Shown: positions 8,980 to 18,148, numbered from the stretch's first letter. The stretch: 64,000 nt of DNA from Pseudomonadota bacterium (GCA_018821535.1 JAHJLV010000041.1:62001-126000), one strand, 5' to 3'. Numbers and translations: made by a program. Notes: generated by a model not told the origin, from the letters alone.

Positions 8980-9501
8980 CAAAGGATCTTTGGGGTCAGG
9001 TGGAGGTGGATTGTCAGGATCCCAACCATTATCTGGACCTTGCCATGGTGTTCGCGTTTCGCAGAACGTATCCTCCGAAACTTGCCTGTCATGTTCTTCG
9101 CCCCAGTCAAGCCAGTCATTAGGATTAGTGGGATCATCGGGGCCATCGATAATATTTGCAATAAATGCTATCTGACTTATATAATTAGCAATTATTTGGT
9201 CTTGGGCTCTTTTCATGGCATTGTAAAGGCCCTCGGCTATTCGTTTGTCAGCTTGCTTCTGCGCTTCTGTTTTCAGCAAAAAGATTGGAAAAGGTGCTCC
9301 AGGAACCGCAACTGATTGTAAACCAAAAGGATCAATAAAGTTGATGGGGTTGTTTTCAGAATAAACAAACGGATTTATCCCCCCGACCAGTCCAATCGGA
9401 TCTGGAGTAAGGTATCTGCCGGTGTCCGGATCATAGTATCTGTGGTAATTATAGTGCAGGCCGGTTTCAGCATCATAATACTGGCCCGGGAATCTAAAAT
9501 T
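8974..9501 (-). pseudogene. Orphan Rhs C-terminal cassette (5'-truncated Rhs core plus distinct tip)
   Basis: The frame begins abruptly inside the Rhs core, at [20 protein letters not shown], after an in-frame TGA at 9502-9504. It continues through the hallmark [11 protein letters not shown] and then into a unique tip of about 120 residues. That tip is a helical, charged segment ([20 protein letters not shown]) followed by a Pro/Asp-rich end ([15 protein letters not shown]). The core part matches the intact rhs gene upstream at roughly 80-85% of bases, but the tips are unrelated. This is the arrangement of a displaced tip left downstream when a new tip and immunity gene were acquired. There is no start codon or signal peptide, so it is probably silent unless recombined onto the main gene. 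I do not recognise the tip fold. Confidence 0.8.
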
Positions 9502-9525
9502 TCAAAGAACTAAACTGAGGTTTTC

Positions 9526-10068
9526 TTATTTAAAGCCCCCACTTAAAATTTCAATGTGTGCTGTTACAGAAGCTTTTAAATATATATTAGTACTATTCAC
9601 AAATAGACTCCATTTTGGACCCGAGCCATCCACATTAATAGATACTACATCCTCCAAAGAAAAATAGAATCGGTTTCTCCCTGGTTCATCGGAGTTACGT
9701 AAATCTCTTATTTTTGAACTAACTTCTTTAATAATCAGTCCATCTTTCTTGATTTGGTATGTCAATTCCCCTTGTAATACTTCTTGCATTGGGCAAGGGT
9801 CAGGGACAACTAAAAAAACTATATATTTCATTTTAGCAGGGATGCCAGAAAGACTATATTCGTTCGTAAATTTATTTGATAAGTTAAAGGCTGGCATTTT
9901 AATCATACAGCCCGGTGCTCCCAAAAAAGGCGCATCCAGTAAAGAAATATCTCCATCTCCTGAATAATTCTTAATCTGGCTTTTCAAGCTCATATTGCAT
10001 CCTATCAAAAAGAAACATGACAATATAAAAATAGCGATGTTTTGTATTCTATTCACACTTATCATCAT
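9526..10068 (-). CDS. Predicted lipoprotein, candidate immunity protein of the Rhs tip
   Basis: A 180-residue protein with a short lipoprotein signal peptide: a hydrophobic stretch ending in lipobox LIGC, with the acylated residue at Cys24. The mature part is beta-rich and not a family I recognise. The start (two consecutive ATGs) follows AAAGGAG and lies inside the end of the rhs gene; the two overlap by 20 bases, implying translational coupling. Position directly behind a variable Rhs tip is where immunity genes sit. A lipid anchor would place it in the periplasm, suggesting the toxin acts there. The immunity role is inference from position; it could be an unrelated lipoprotein. Confidence 0.65.
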   Translation of the reverse strand: MMISVNRIQNIAIFILSCFFLIGCNMSLKSQIKNYSGDGDISLLDAPFLGAPGCMIKMPAFNLSNKFTNEYSLSGIPAKMKYIVFLVVPDPCPMQEVLQGELTYQIKKDGLIIKEVSSKIRDLRNSDEPGRNRFYFSLEDVVSINVDGSGPKWSLFVNSTNIYLKASVTAHIEILSGGFK

Positions 10069-13000
10069 GCTCCTTTCTTTTTTTTGCTTCGTTCATTAAC
10101 CGTGTCGCCTCATTCTTACAATTGAAAAACAATCTCCATTGATGTCTGCTTGGATGTTGAGGATTATCTCGCCATTCATTAAAAACATCATCAATATAAT
10201 TATCCAATGACGAATCTCCTACTTTTTCTCCTCGCACATTTGGATTTTTTATAGCTTGTTTAGCAGCGTTGACATCTTCAGGCCGATCTTTTCGCCACAA
10301 TCCTTTATTATTTTCATCATAAACATTCCCCCAACTATATGTGTGTTTCAGGCTTCCATCAGGGTTTGTTGTATATAAAAAAGTATGTGTAAAAGGCTCT
10401 CGCGTTGCTATGCCACTACTATCGATTATTCCTAATACTCGATTTTGACGGTAGGTATCCAATCCCCAAGGATCAATAAAGTTGACTGGATTATTTAGGA
10501 CATAAACAAAAGGATTGATGCCACCAGCTAAGCCTATCGGGTCTGGTGTAAGATATCTACCTGTGTCGGGATCATAGTAACGGTGGTAGTTATAGTGCAG
10601 GCCGGTTTCAGCGTCATAATATTGGCCCGGGAACCGCAGGTTATTTTCAATGGTATTGATGGTGATGCTGGCTGTGCCAAATGGTGTATAATCTGCCTGC
10701 CAGACAATCTGACCTGCATCATCGGTCATGATGACAGGGGTGCCAAGATGATCTGTATGATAATAATATGTGTTGGGCCCTGTATCATACTGTCTGCCAA
10801 ACTCCCAGGCCATGGTGGTGATGTCCACTGTGCCTGCTGCCAGGTCTTCTCCGTCCACATCCCCATCCTGGTCAACATCTGCAGGAGAATATGCAGTGGC
10901 GGTCATCATGGCAATGGGTTTGTTTTGCAGATAAATATACTCTTTGAGAGTATTGCCTGCGTCATCGGTTTCTGCAATCAGATTCCCCTGAACATCATAA
11001 TGAAAGATGGTGGCTGCGTTAACTGTTTTGCGAACCCGCTGGCCTTTATAATTATAAGCATATTCACCTAAAACAGTGGTGCTGTCTGTTGCCCGGGCAA
11101 GACGGTTGTCTATATTATACGTATATTGCCGTGTATTAATATCTGTAATATTGCCGTTGATATCATAAAGAAACGTTTTAAAGGTTTGTCCTGCAACCGT
11201 GTCCAGAAGATTGTTTCCCGGTTTGTATGCATAGGTTTCTGAGGCGGCATTAAAACTTTTTATCTCACGGTTACCCACAGCATCATAGCTGAAAGTGCTG
11301 TTCCCAATAATATTCATAGCATTGGTCAGGCGATAAAGGTCATCATAATCAAAAGACTGGTCTTTTGCCGGGATCAGATTATCTAAAATTTGATCCACAT
11401 TGCCCAGAGCACTGCGTTGATATGTCAGATCCATGGCTGATGTGACCGAAAGCGTCTGTGTCATATAGTTTAAATCCACCCCATTATCATAAACCTTACC
11501 ATTTGGATATGTCAGTGATTTTAAGGGGCCGAACGGATGCCAGGTAATATTATCAGCCAGTATCTGAGAACCGGTTTGAACTGTTGACACACGTTCTGTC
11601 TGGCCGGTAGCGCCAAGCTGGTAAATCACCTGTCGTCCTGATGGATAAGTAATAGACGTAAGCAGGCCTGTATCATCGTAGGTATAACTGGTGGTATAGG
11701 TGATGCCGGACAGGGTTTTCACTTCAGACATCAGGTAGCCATAAATATTATAGGTATAAGCACATGTTCCTGACGGATCGATTACAGAGGTAAGCCTGCC
11801 GTTACCGTAATTGCCCTGGTCATAGCTCAGAAAAACATTCTGGGATCCATCATCCGGGTATTCGATACGGGTCAGACGGCCAAGGTTATCATAAATATAA
11901 TTTGCAACTGTGGTATTTTGATTTTTGGATACAAGATTTGATGCCGCATCATAGGTATATTGTGTGGTGCCGGTATCCGAAGAAACGGTTTGAACCAGAT
12001 TATTCAAGTCATCATATCTGTAGGTGGTTTCCTGGCTTTTGGCATCACGGACCAGGGTCAAGTTATTGTTTGCATCGTATTCATATTCTGTGCGGAGTAT
12101 TTCCGGGCCTGCAGTGGACTGATTTATTGCTGTAACCCGGTTAAGCAGATCATATTCATAGCTGGTCCAAAGACCGTCTGGAGTGATTACCCGTGTAAGG
12201 TTGCCGTTCTGATATTCATATTCTGTATTGATATCTGCAGTATTGTTCTGATTTCTGCGAATAGACTGATATGGTTTGCCTGCAGAAAGGGTGGGATTGT
12301 TCAACGGATCGCCAAAATCATATCTCTGGAAAAAGGTTCGAACCTGCTGGGATGAATAAATATATTTTTCAGTGGTGTTAGATTTGTCATCATAACCAAA
12401 GTAAAGATATTCTCCATTTGGATTAATAATTTTTTCTATCAGCCCTTTGATATTATATCCATAGGTGGTTGTCCGGTTGGATCGGTCTGTCTGGTCTTGT
12501 ACCTGACCTGAAACACCATATGTATAAATGGTGGCTTTAGAATTTACTGTTGAGGACCAAATCCGATTTTTTCCATCATAGGTAAAACAGGTTTGAACAG
12601 TGTTTGCATCAAGCATACAGGTCGGATTTCCTGCAGCATCATACTCCAGCGTAACAGGCCCTGTTTCAGGATAGGTAATGGTGATCAAATCTCCTGTAAC
12701 CGGATGGTAATCAAACAATATCACATCATCAGTTCCCGCAAGAGGGCCATTGATTTCGGTGACCTGGCCTTTTGAGTTATATGTGAATGCACTGATATGT
12801 TCATATGCCGCGGTAGTCCCTTCATCCAGAGTAAATCCCTTTTCAATAATTCTATAAATTAAGGTTGTGGGGTTTTCATTGGGAACCAATGTATTGCCTG
12901 AAGCATTGGGGTCATCATAATCATAAACAGTAATCTTTTCTCGCAGGTTGGCGGCATCCGCCATAAGACTCTTTTGGGTGATGGTCAAAGGAGCTGAAAG

Positions 13001-14161
13001 TACAGGATGATAGGTTTTTAAAATAGTTTTTTCTTCAGGTTCTCCCTGGGCAATAATGATCACCTGAGGGTTGTCATTGGCATCGTAATTCTGGAACAGG
13101 TCAATCCGGCCATTAAAATATTCTTTTCTCACCGGGTTGCCTGTGGTTGTATCAAAATCTGTCTGCTTCAGGCCGCTTGAACAGGAGACGCAGCCGTTTG
13201 ACTGGCTTATCCGGGTAATCTTTCTTTGTCTGGCAGGTTTCTCAATCGTATAAACGGTTATAATACCATAGGCATCCGTGACTTCTACTGCATCTGGATC
13301 AGTATAATCCACGATGATAGAAGATCCCTGAGTGTTGGTATTTTGAACAGCCTTATCATCGATATTATAAATCCATGAGGAGAGGATGGTATTTTCAAAA
13401 TCCCGGATGGATGTCAGATTATGGATATCATTGGTATCCTCATACCGAAGTTCATATCCCGAGGCTGCAGACCCGTTTTCTTCATCTGCATAGATGATAT
13501 GGGTCAAGTTCCCGTCAGAATCATAGGCATAAGAAACCCAGATACCGTCCGGGACTGCCGGGGTCATAGGGCCTGTAATGTGATCAATTTTGCCGGCAGC
13601 ATTATAGTTAAAGGTCAGGGTTCTGCCCGAAGCCTGGTCCGTAACCGTTTGTAACAGGCCACCAGTGTATGAAAAAGATTGAACATTGCCTTTTTTATCT
13701 GCAATAGACAGCAATTGACCGGTTTGATCAAATGTAAAAATTGTTCCGTCTGTTTTGGTCCAGATATAGTTCAGACCCGCGTCCTGAATGATATAACTGT
13801 GTTTTGAAAAATAGCTGTCAAAGATACCATCCTGATTGTAATCCTCAAAATAATAGCCTTTGCCTGAAATCCCCATAATCTTTATCAGCATACTGGAGCC
13901 TGAAAATGCCGGAGTCAGGGTTATATCAAAATTATGAGACCAGCCAAAGCCTGTGGTTGAATTTACAACAGACTGACTGTTGTAGTAGCGTTTAAAAGCC
14001 AGACCACCCTCAAAAGGTGAATTGAACGCAAGGTCGGCCTGTTGTTGAAAGACATTGCCGTTCAGTACATTGATGCTCATGTTTCTGGCTGCATGGGCAT
14101 TTTGAAAGGCCAGGCAGACAGTGAAGAAACAGGTCAAAATTTTTAGCAGTTTAATCACCAT
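10049..14161 (-). CDS. Secreted Rhs/YD-repeat protein with variable C-terminal tip
   Basis: A 1370-residue protein with a Sec signal peptide (hydrophobic core, cleavage after AHA near residue 25), an N-terminal DUF6531-like domain (LNGNVFQQQADLAF), a long array of YD repeats that form the Rhs cocoon, and the conserved core [13 protein letters not shown]...NPVNFIDPWGL. After DPWGL comes a 136-residue tip (about 1235-1370) with no similarity to the orphan tip downstream. The tip has a His in THTFLYTT (His1259) and a late Cys in FFNCKNEATRL (Cys1348); this order recalls circularly permuted papain-like enzymes, but that is a guess. A dockerin-like calcium loop interrupts the core. The Sec signal suggests export by that route rather than type VI loading. 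The 20-base overlap with the lipoprotein gene points to an effector-immunity pair. Confidence 0.88.
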   Translation of the reverse strand: MVIKLLKILTCFFTVCLAFQNAHAARNMSINVLNGNVFQQQADLAFNSPFEGGLAFKRYYNSQSVVNSTTGFGWSHNFDITLTPAFSGSSMLIKIMGISGKGYYFEDYNQDGIFDSYFSKHSYIIQDAGLNYIWTKTDGTIFTFDQTGQLLSIADKKGNVQSFSYTGGLLQTVTDQASGRTLTFNYNAAGKIDHITGPMTPAVPDGIWVSYAYDSDGNLTHIIYADEENGSAASGYELRYEDTNDIHNLTSIRDFENTILSSWIYNIDDKAVQNTNTQGSSIIVDYTDPDAVEVTDAYGIITVYTIEKPARQRKITRISQSNGCVSCSSGLKQTDFDTTTGNPVRKEYFNGRIDLFQNYDANDNPQVIIIAQGEPEEKTILKTYHPVLSAPLTITQKSLMADAANLREKITVYDYDDPNASGNTLVPNENPTTLIYRIIEKGFTLDEGTTAAYEHISAFTYNSKGQVTEINGPLAGTDDVILFDYHPVTGDLITITYPETGPVTLEYDAAGNPTCMLDANTVQTCFTYDGKNRIWSSTVNSKATIYTYGVSGQVQDQTDRSNRTTTYGYNIKGLIEKIINPNGEYLYFGYDDKSNTTEKYIYSSQQVRTFFQRYDFGDPLNNPTLSAGKPYQSIRRNQNNTADINTEYEYQNGNLTRVITPDGLWTSYEYDLLNRVTAINQSTAGPEILRTEYEYDANNNLTLVRDAKSQETTYRYDDLNNLVQTVSSDTGTTQYTYDAASNLVSKNQNTTVANYIYDNLGRLTRIEYPDDGSQNVFLSYDQGNYGNGRLTSVIDPSGTCAYTYNIYGYLMSEVKTLSGITYTTSYTYDDTGLLTSITYPSGRQVIYQLGATGQTERVSTVQTGSQILADNITWHPFGPLKSLTYPNGKVYDNGVDLNYMTQTLSVTSAMDLTYQRSALGNVDQILDNLIPAKDQSFDYDDLYRLTNAMNIIGNSTFSYDAVGNREIKSFNAASETYAYKPGNNLLDTVAGQTFKTFLYDINGNITDINTRQYTYNIDNRLARATDSTTVLGEYAYNYKGQRVRKTVNAATIFHYDVQGNLIAETDDAGNTLKEYIYLQNKPIAMMTATAYSPADVDQDGDVDGEDLAAGTVDITTMAWEFGRQYDTGPNTYYYHTDHLGTPVIMTDDAGQIVWQADYTPFGTASITINTIENNLRFPGQYYDAETGLHYNYHRYYDPDTGRYLTPDPIGLAGGINPFVYVLNNPVNFIDPWGLDTYRQNRVLGIIDSSGIATREPFTHTFLYTTNPDGSLKHTYSWGNVYDENNKGLWRKDRPEDVNAAKQAIKNPNVRGEKVGDSSLDNYIDDVFNEWRDNPQHPSRHQWRLFFNCKNEATRLMNEAKKRKEHDDKCE
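10821..10890 (-). other. Dockerin-like calcium-binding loop inserted in the Rhs core
   Basis: This stretch of the rhs gene encodes ADVDQDGDVDGEDLAAGTVD, with the DxDxDGxxDxxD spacing of an EF-hand/dockerin loop. It lies between the segment KEYIYLQNKPIAMMTATAY and the final Rhs core segment. Only one loop is present, whereas true dockerins have two. Confidence 0.6.
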
Positions 14162-14185
14162 ATTCTCCTTATTATCAGATACAGT

Positions 14186-14590
14186 CTAAAACGGACAGAA
14201 AAATCCCTGGTCTTTTAAATGAGTGTCAAGAAAATCCAAATCCTCATCATCTGCAATGCTGTCTCCGTCAGCATCATCAAAACATGGACCTTGATCCGGG
14301 TTAGGAACAGTCGGACAATTATCAACACAATCTACAACCCCATCGTTGTCCTGATCTGCTGTCTGCCCTGATGGTGGATAAATGTAAGGGCAGCCTGTAA
14401 TAATATTTTCATGTACCACACCAAATGGGTAATCTGTGACCTTAATACCGTTAATTTCTCCTTGAAAATTAGAATGAATGGCCAGGATATGGGCACCGGT
14501 TTTAAATACCCGATAATTTCCTGTGGATGCAAGATAGGCAGCAGTACCTCCGGGAGTGCCGGACTGTATATATGAATAGTAATACGCCAT
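14186..14590 (-). CDS. Protein with thrombospondin type 3 repeats, probably 5'-truncated
   Basis: The C-terminal half contains calcium-binding thrombospondin type 3 repeats (DQDNDGVVDCVDNCPTVPNP and DADGDSIADDEDLD), normally found in secreted or surface proteins. The N-terminal 80 residues are beta-rich and unassigned. There is no signal peptide, and the frame stays open for about 22 codons upstream of the first ATG with no better start before a stop near 14660. This suggests the gene has lost its 5' end, perhaps when the neighbouring regulator was inserted or the island rearranged. It lies just upstream of rhs in the same orientation, 24 bases away. No ribosome binding site is visible at the ATG. 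Confidence 0.5.
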   Translation of the reverse strand: MAYYYSYIQSGTPGGTAAYLASTGNYRVFKTGAHILAIHSNFQGEINGIKVTDYPFGVVHENIITGCPYIYPPSGQTADQDNDGVVDCVDNCPTVPNPDQGPCFDDADGDSIADDEDLDFLDTHLKDQGFFCPF

Positions 14591-14703
14591 GCGATTACAA
14601 GTGATTATTGTCCAATGGTCTATGTTTTGATTGACAAAACCAGGGGGGACATTTTAAGGAACGTTATTGAATACGATACTGAAAACAAGGCCTGTAATTT
14701 AAA

Positions 14704-15435
14704 ATGAACCAGACTGCACGGATTATATCAACACTTAAAAAATGCCTCAAAGCCAAAGATATTACCTACAGACAGCTTGCCCGGGAATTGAGCCTGTCCG
14801 AGGCCAGTATCAAGCGGCTTTTTTTTGAACAGTCTTTTTCTTTGAAACGGCTTGAAGAGGTTTGCCATTTTCTGAATCTCAGCATTCATGATCTGGTTCA
14901 ACTCAGCGAGAAAGCAAAAAAACTGCCAAGTATTCTCACGGTGGAGCAGGAAACAGCACTTGCGGATAACCCGAAACTGCTTGTTTTTTTCTATCTTCTG
15001 CGCAATGGCCGGAAACCTGAAAGCATTGTCCGAAATTATAAAATTTCCACAAAAGAATCCCTTCAGCTTCTTCTGGAACTGGATCGACTCAAGATTATTG
15101 CATTATACCCGGATAACCGGGTGGTTTTTCTGACTGAAAAAAATATAGACTGGCGCAAAAAAGGTCCTATCAGGACCAGATATCAGCAAAGAATTTATCA
15201 GGAATTTTTAGATGATTCCTCAGAGCAGCAGATCTTTTCATTGAGTTTTGAAACCGGGAAAATTTCTGAAGGTTCCAGGGAAGTCATGCTTAAAAAAATA
15301 AACCGGCTGTTTAAAGAATATGTGGAATTAATTGAAATCGATGAGACCCTTCCCAGCGAAAAAACGCTTCCCACCGGCCTGATGATTAATTTCAGAGCCT
15401 GGGTTTTTTCTCTGGTTAATGATTTCAAACGATAG
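14704..15435 (+). CDS. XRE-family helix-turn-helix regulator
   Basis: Residues 1-65 form an XRE-type DNA-binding domain (ITYRQLARELSLSEASIKRLF is the helix-turn-helix). The remaining 180 residues are helical and charged, with no domain I recognise; the segment LLRNGRKPESIVRNYKISTK may hold a second helix-turn-helix. The C-terminus could be a ligand or oligomerisation domain. It is transcribed away from the rhs island and towards the fatty-acid cluster, with 219 bases before fabD, so it may control either. That gap contains only short unsupported frames. Target unknown. Confidence 0.7.
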   Translation: MNQTARIISTLKKCLKAKDITYRQLARELSLSEASIKRLFFEQSFSLKRLEEVCHFLNLSIHDLVQLSEKAKKLPSILTVEQETALADNPKLLVFFYLLRNGRKPESIVRNYKISTKESLQLLLELDRLKIIALYPDNRVVFLTEKNIDWRKKGPIRTRYQQRIYQEFLDDSSEQQIFSLSFETGKISEGSREVMLKKINRLFKEYVELIEIDETLPSEKTLPTGLMINFRAWVFSLVNDFKR

Positions 15436-15654
15436 TTGATTTGATCCTTTCTGTTGATTGCAATTCTATGCCTGTCAAATTTTTTCATAACGGGTGTCTG
15501 TTTATCTTGCTTTTTTCTTGCAGTCACAATACGGCTGGTATTAAAATCCAATACTTTGCAGTTTAAGGTTGCATGTTTTGAGGGATGGGGTGTATTCCCC
15601 GTAAGAAGAAAGCAGTTGTGCAAAAAAGATTTTGATTGTTTGGAGTAACGAATC

Positions 15655-16593
15655 ATGAGCAATACCTTGACCGCAGTTGTTTTTCCAGGCCAGGGCTCAC
15701 AGCGCAAAGGCATGGGAAAAGACTTTTTTGACACTGTGGCTGTTAGCCGCAGTACCTATGAAGAAGCCTCCCAGGCACTGGGCTGGGATGTTGCCAGGTG
15801 CTGCTTTGAAGAAAATGATCATCTGGACATGACGCAGTTTTCCCAGCCCTGCATTCTCACCACCCAGATCGCCATGCTCCGCGGTCTTGAATCTGTTTAT
15901 GGTTTTAAGCCTCAGTTTTTTGGCGGCCATTCTCTGGGGGAATACACAGCTCTCGTGGCAGCAGGTGTCATGCCCTTTGTTCAGGCTGTCAAGGCGGTTC
16001 AGGTAAGAGGACAATTGATGCAGGCAGCCGTACCCCCGGGTGTCGGGGCCATGGCTGCGGTTATTGTGGAAAATCTGGATGTGGATCATCTGTGTGAAGT
16101 GCTTGAAACACTGAATATGGATGCGGCCAATATCAATTCGTCCAGCCAGGTTGTCATCAGCGGAGAAGCCGCCAGAATGGATATTGCCCAAGAGAAACTG
16201 GCTCAAATTCTGGGTGCGGAGGCCATGCGGTTTGTCCTTTTGAATGTGAGTGCGCCGTTTCATTCAAGATTTATGCGCCCTGTTGAAGCAGAATTCAGAC
16301 AGGTGCTGGAGGCTTTTGCAGACACGCTTGTTTTAGAAAATGCATCAAAAGTGCTCTCCAATTTTACGGGTAATTTTCATACACAAAACAAACACCAGCT
16401 GATGGATAACCTGGTGTTTCAACTGAGCAATCCAGTGCGATGGACAGACAATATGACTGCGCTTTCCCAGAAGACCCGACAGATTTTTGAGATTGGCCCG
16501 GACCGCCCGTTAAGAGGTTTTTTCAAAAGCATGGGACTTGAGTGCACATCCATTACCAGACTGTCTGCTGCCGAACGGGCATTTGTACAATGA
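15655..16593 (+). CDS. fabD: Malonyl-CoA:ACP transacylase
   Basis: Transfers malonyl from CoA to ACP, supplying extender units. The 312-aa length is typical. It opens with VVFPGQGSQRKGMGKDFF, has the oxyanion-hole region FSQPCILTTQIA and the nucleophile elbow GHSLGEYTALVAAG (Ser93), and later the catalytic His region VSAPFHSRFM. The start ATG follows GGAG. It is the first gene of a tightly packed run of ten lipid-biosynthesis genes ending at 23455. Whether it serves only this cluster or the whole cell cannot be judged without the rest of the genome. Confidence 0.92.
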   Translation: MSNTLTAVVFPGQGSQRKGMGKDFFDTVAVSRSTYEEASQALGWDVARCCFEENDHLDMTQFSQPCILTTQIAMLRGLESVYGFKPQFFGGHSLGEYTALVAAGVMPFVQAVKAVQVRGQLMQAAVPPGVGAMAAVIVENLDVDHLCEVLETLNMDAANINSSSQVVISGEAARMDIAQEKLAQILGAEAMRFVLLNVSAPFHSRFMRPVEAEFRQVLEAFADTLVLENASKVLSNFTGNFHTQNKHQLMDNLVFQLSNPVRWTDNMTALSQKTRQIFEIGPDRPLRGFFKSMGLECTSITRLSAAERAFVQ

Positions 16594-16615
16594 TAACAGA
16601 TGTAAGGAAAAACCA

Positions 16616-17551
16616 ATGAAATTTGATCCTGATTTATGGGCTGTAATTATCGGCGGGTCCAGCGGATTCGGGCTGGCCTCGGCAAAAAAACTGGCACGTC
16701 ACGGCATGAACCTGTGTATTGTTCACCGGGACCGCCGGGGAGCCATGTCACGCATTCAGCCGCAGTTTGATCAATTGCAAGACACCGGGGTAAAGGTTGT
16801 GACCTTTAATCTGGATGCCCTGTCTGATACCGGCAGGACCCAGGTGCTGGACGAACTTGAAACCACCCTGGCTGAGACCGGAAAAATAAGAATGCTGCTG
16901 CATGCAGTGGCTTTTGGCAATCTGAAACTTCTGGTTCCGGAAACCAAAGACGATGCCCCGAAAAAAGCACGGAATGCACTGGCAAACGCATTGGGAATTT
17001 CCCAAGAACAGATCCATGACAGTGTCAAAAATGCATTTGAACAGGGCCAGGATTCTTTTTTTACCCTCATGGACCCCCCTGCGTACAGCAATGACCTGAT
17101 GCTGGAAAAAGAAGATTTTACACGCACTGTCCATGCCATGGGGTCCAATATTCTTGAATGGGTTCAGGATATTTTTCGCAGAAATCTATTTGCAAAAGAT
17201 GCGCGTATTTTAAGTCTTACCAGTGAAGGCAATACTGTCGCATGGAAGGGATATGCAGCTGTGGCAGCTGCCAAGGCAGTTCTGGAATCCGTGTCCAGGG
17301 CAATGGCAAAAGAGTTTGCACCCTATGGTATTCGGTCCAATGTGATCCAGGCAGGGGTGTGTGATACCCCGGCCCTCAGGGTTATTCCGGGAAATCAGCG
17401 CATAAAGGCGCTTTCCGGTTTAAGAAATCCTTTTGGCAGACTGACTCAGCCTGAAGATGTGGCAGATGTTGTTTTTCTTTTATGTCTGGATGAAGCTGCC
17501 TGGATAAACGGGGCCCTGATTTGTGCGGATGGGGGAGAAAAAATAGGATAA
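16616..17551 (+). CDS. SDR-family enoyl-ACP reductase-like protein
   Basis: A 311-residue Rossmann-fold reductase. The nucleotide site is GGSSGFGLASAKKLARHG near the N-terminus. The catalytic pair is spaced YX6K (YAAVAAAK), the spacing of FabI/FabL enoyl reductases rather than the YX3K of ordinary SDRs. It ends with the SDR C-terminus WINGALICADGG. An insertion of about 60 residues (KKARNALANALGISQEQIHD and beyond) after the HAVAFGNLKLL strand is unusual. The start at ATG 16616 follows TAAGGAAA; the longer frame from 16538 overlaps fabD and is rejected. The likely role is the final reduction step of the elongation cycle in this cluster. Confidence 0.75.
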   Translation: MKFDPDLWAVIIGGSSGFGLASAKKLARHGMNLCIVHRDRRGAMSRIQPQFDQLQDTGVKVVTFNLDALSDTGRTQVLDELETTLAETGKIRMLLHAVAFGNLKLLVPETKDDAPKKARNALANALGISQEQIHDSVKNAFEQGQDSFFTLMDPPAYSNDLMLEKEDFTRTVHAMGSNILEWVQDIFRRNLFAKDARILSLTSEGNTVAWKGYAAVAAAKAVLESVSRAMAKEFAPYGIRSNVIQAGVCDTPALRVIPGNQRIKALSGLRNPFGRLTQPEDVADVVFLLCLDEAAWINGALICADGGEKIG

Positions 17552-17554
17552 AAC

Positions 17555-18145
17555 ATGAAATACACACAATTTAAAGAAATGAATCATTTTGATTTTGAAC
17601 ATCTGCTGGCGTTTTCCTATGGCAATCTCATTGAAGATCCGCCGGATGATTTTGATGCCAGATTGCCGGCGCCGCCATTTTTGATGATGGACCGGATACT
17701 GTCCATTGAGGAGAATGGTAAAACAGGCCGGGTGGTGGCAGAACAGGACATCCGTCTGGATGCCTGGTATTTTCAATGTCATTTCCCAGGAGACCCGGTA
17801 CAGCCCGGCTGTCTGTGTGTGGATGCCATATGGCAGATTCTGGGGTTTTACCTGGTATGGAAAGGCGTTCTGGGTGCGGGCAGAGCCCTTGGATGTGAAG
17901 AAGTGGAATTTTCCGGTCAGATCCGCCCTCATAACAAAGTAGTGCGGTTTGAAGTGGATATTATCCGGTTCAGGGATATGAAACAGGCCGGGTCCGGTAT
18001 CGTTATTGCCGATGGCAATGTGTTTGTGGATGATGAACACATCACCCGGGTTAAACGGGCCAGAACCGGCATATTTAAAGGGATTACTTACAAAGGGTAC
18101 CCCAATAAATCCAAAAACTATCTTGGCGGCGCAAGTGTGAGGTAA
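17555..18145 (+). CDS. FabA-like 3-hydroxyacyl-ACP dehydratase
   Basis: A hot-dog-fold dehydratase of 196 aa. The catalytic segment CHFPGDPVQPGCLCVDAIWQ holds the FabA-type His and Asp, and the following GFYLVWKGVLGAGRALGCEE resembles the FabA dimer helix and the GRALG turn. FabA enzymes dehydrate beta-hydroxyacyl-ACP and may isomerise the trans-2 to the cis-3 double bond; isomerase activity cannot be deduced from sequence alone. The gene begins three bases after the reductase stop. A second, FabZ-type dehydratase is encoded two genes further on, so the cluster has both kinds. Confidence 0.82.
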   Translation: MKYTQFKEMNHFDFEHLLAFSYGNLIEDPPDDFDARLPAPPFLMMDRILSIEENGKTGRVVAEQDIRLDAWYFQCHFPGDPVQPGCLCVDAIWQILGFYLVWKGVLGAGRALGCEEVEFSGQIRPHNKVVRFEVDIIRFRDMKQAGSGIVIADGNVFVDDEHITRVKRARTGIFKGITYKGYPNKSKNYLGGASVR

Positions 18146-18148
18146 ATA

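Noticed and set aside
15454..15648. 64-residue plus-strand frame in the gap before fabD
   Set aside because: Hydrophobic, Cys/Phe-rich translation with no ribosome binding site; more likely just the fabD upstream region.
16538..16615. N-terminal extension of the enoyl reductase
   Set aside because: It would overlap the fabD end; the ribosome binding site and the Rossmann N-terminus point to ATG 16616.
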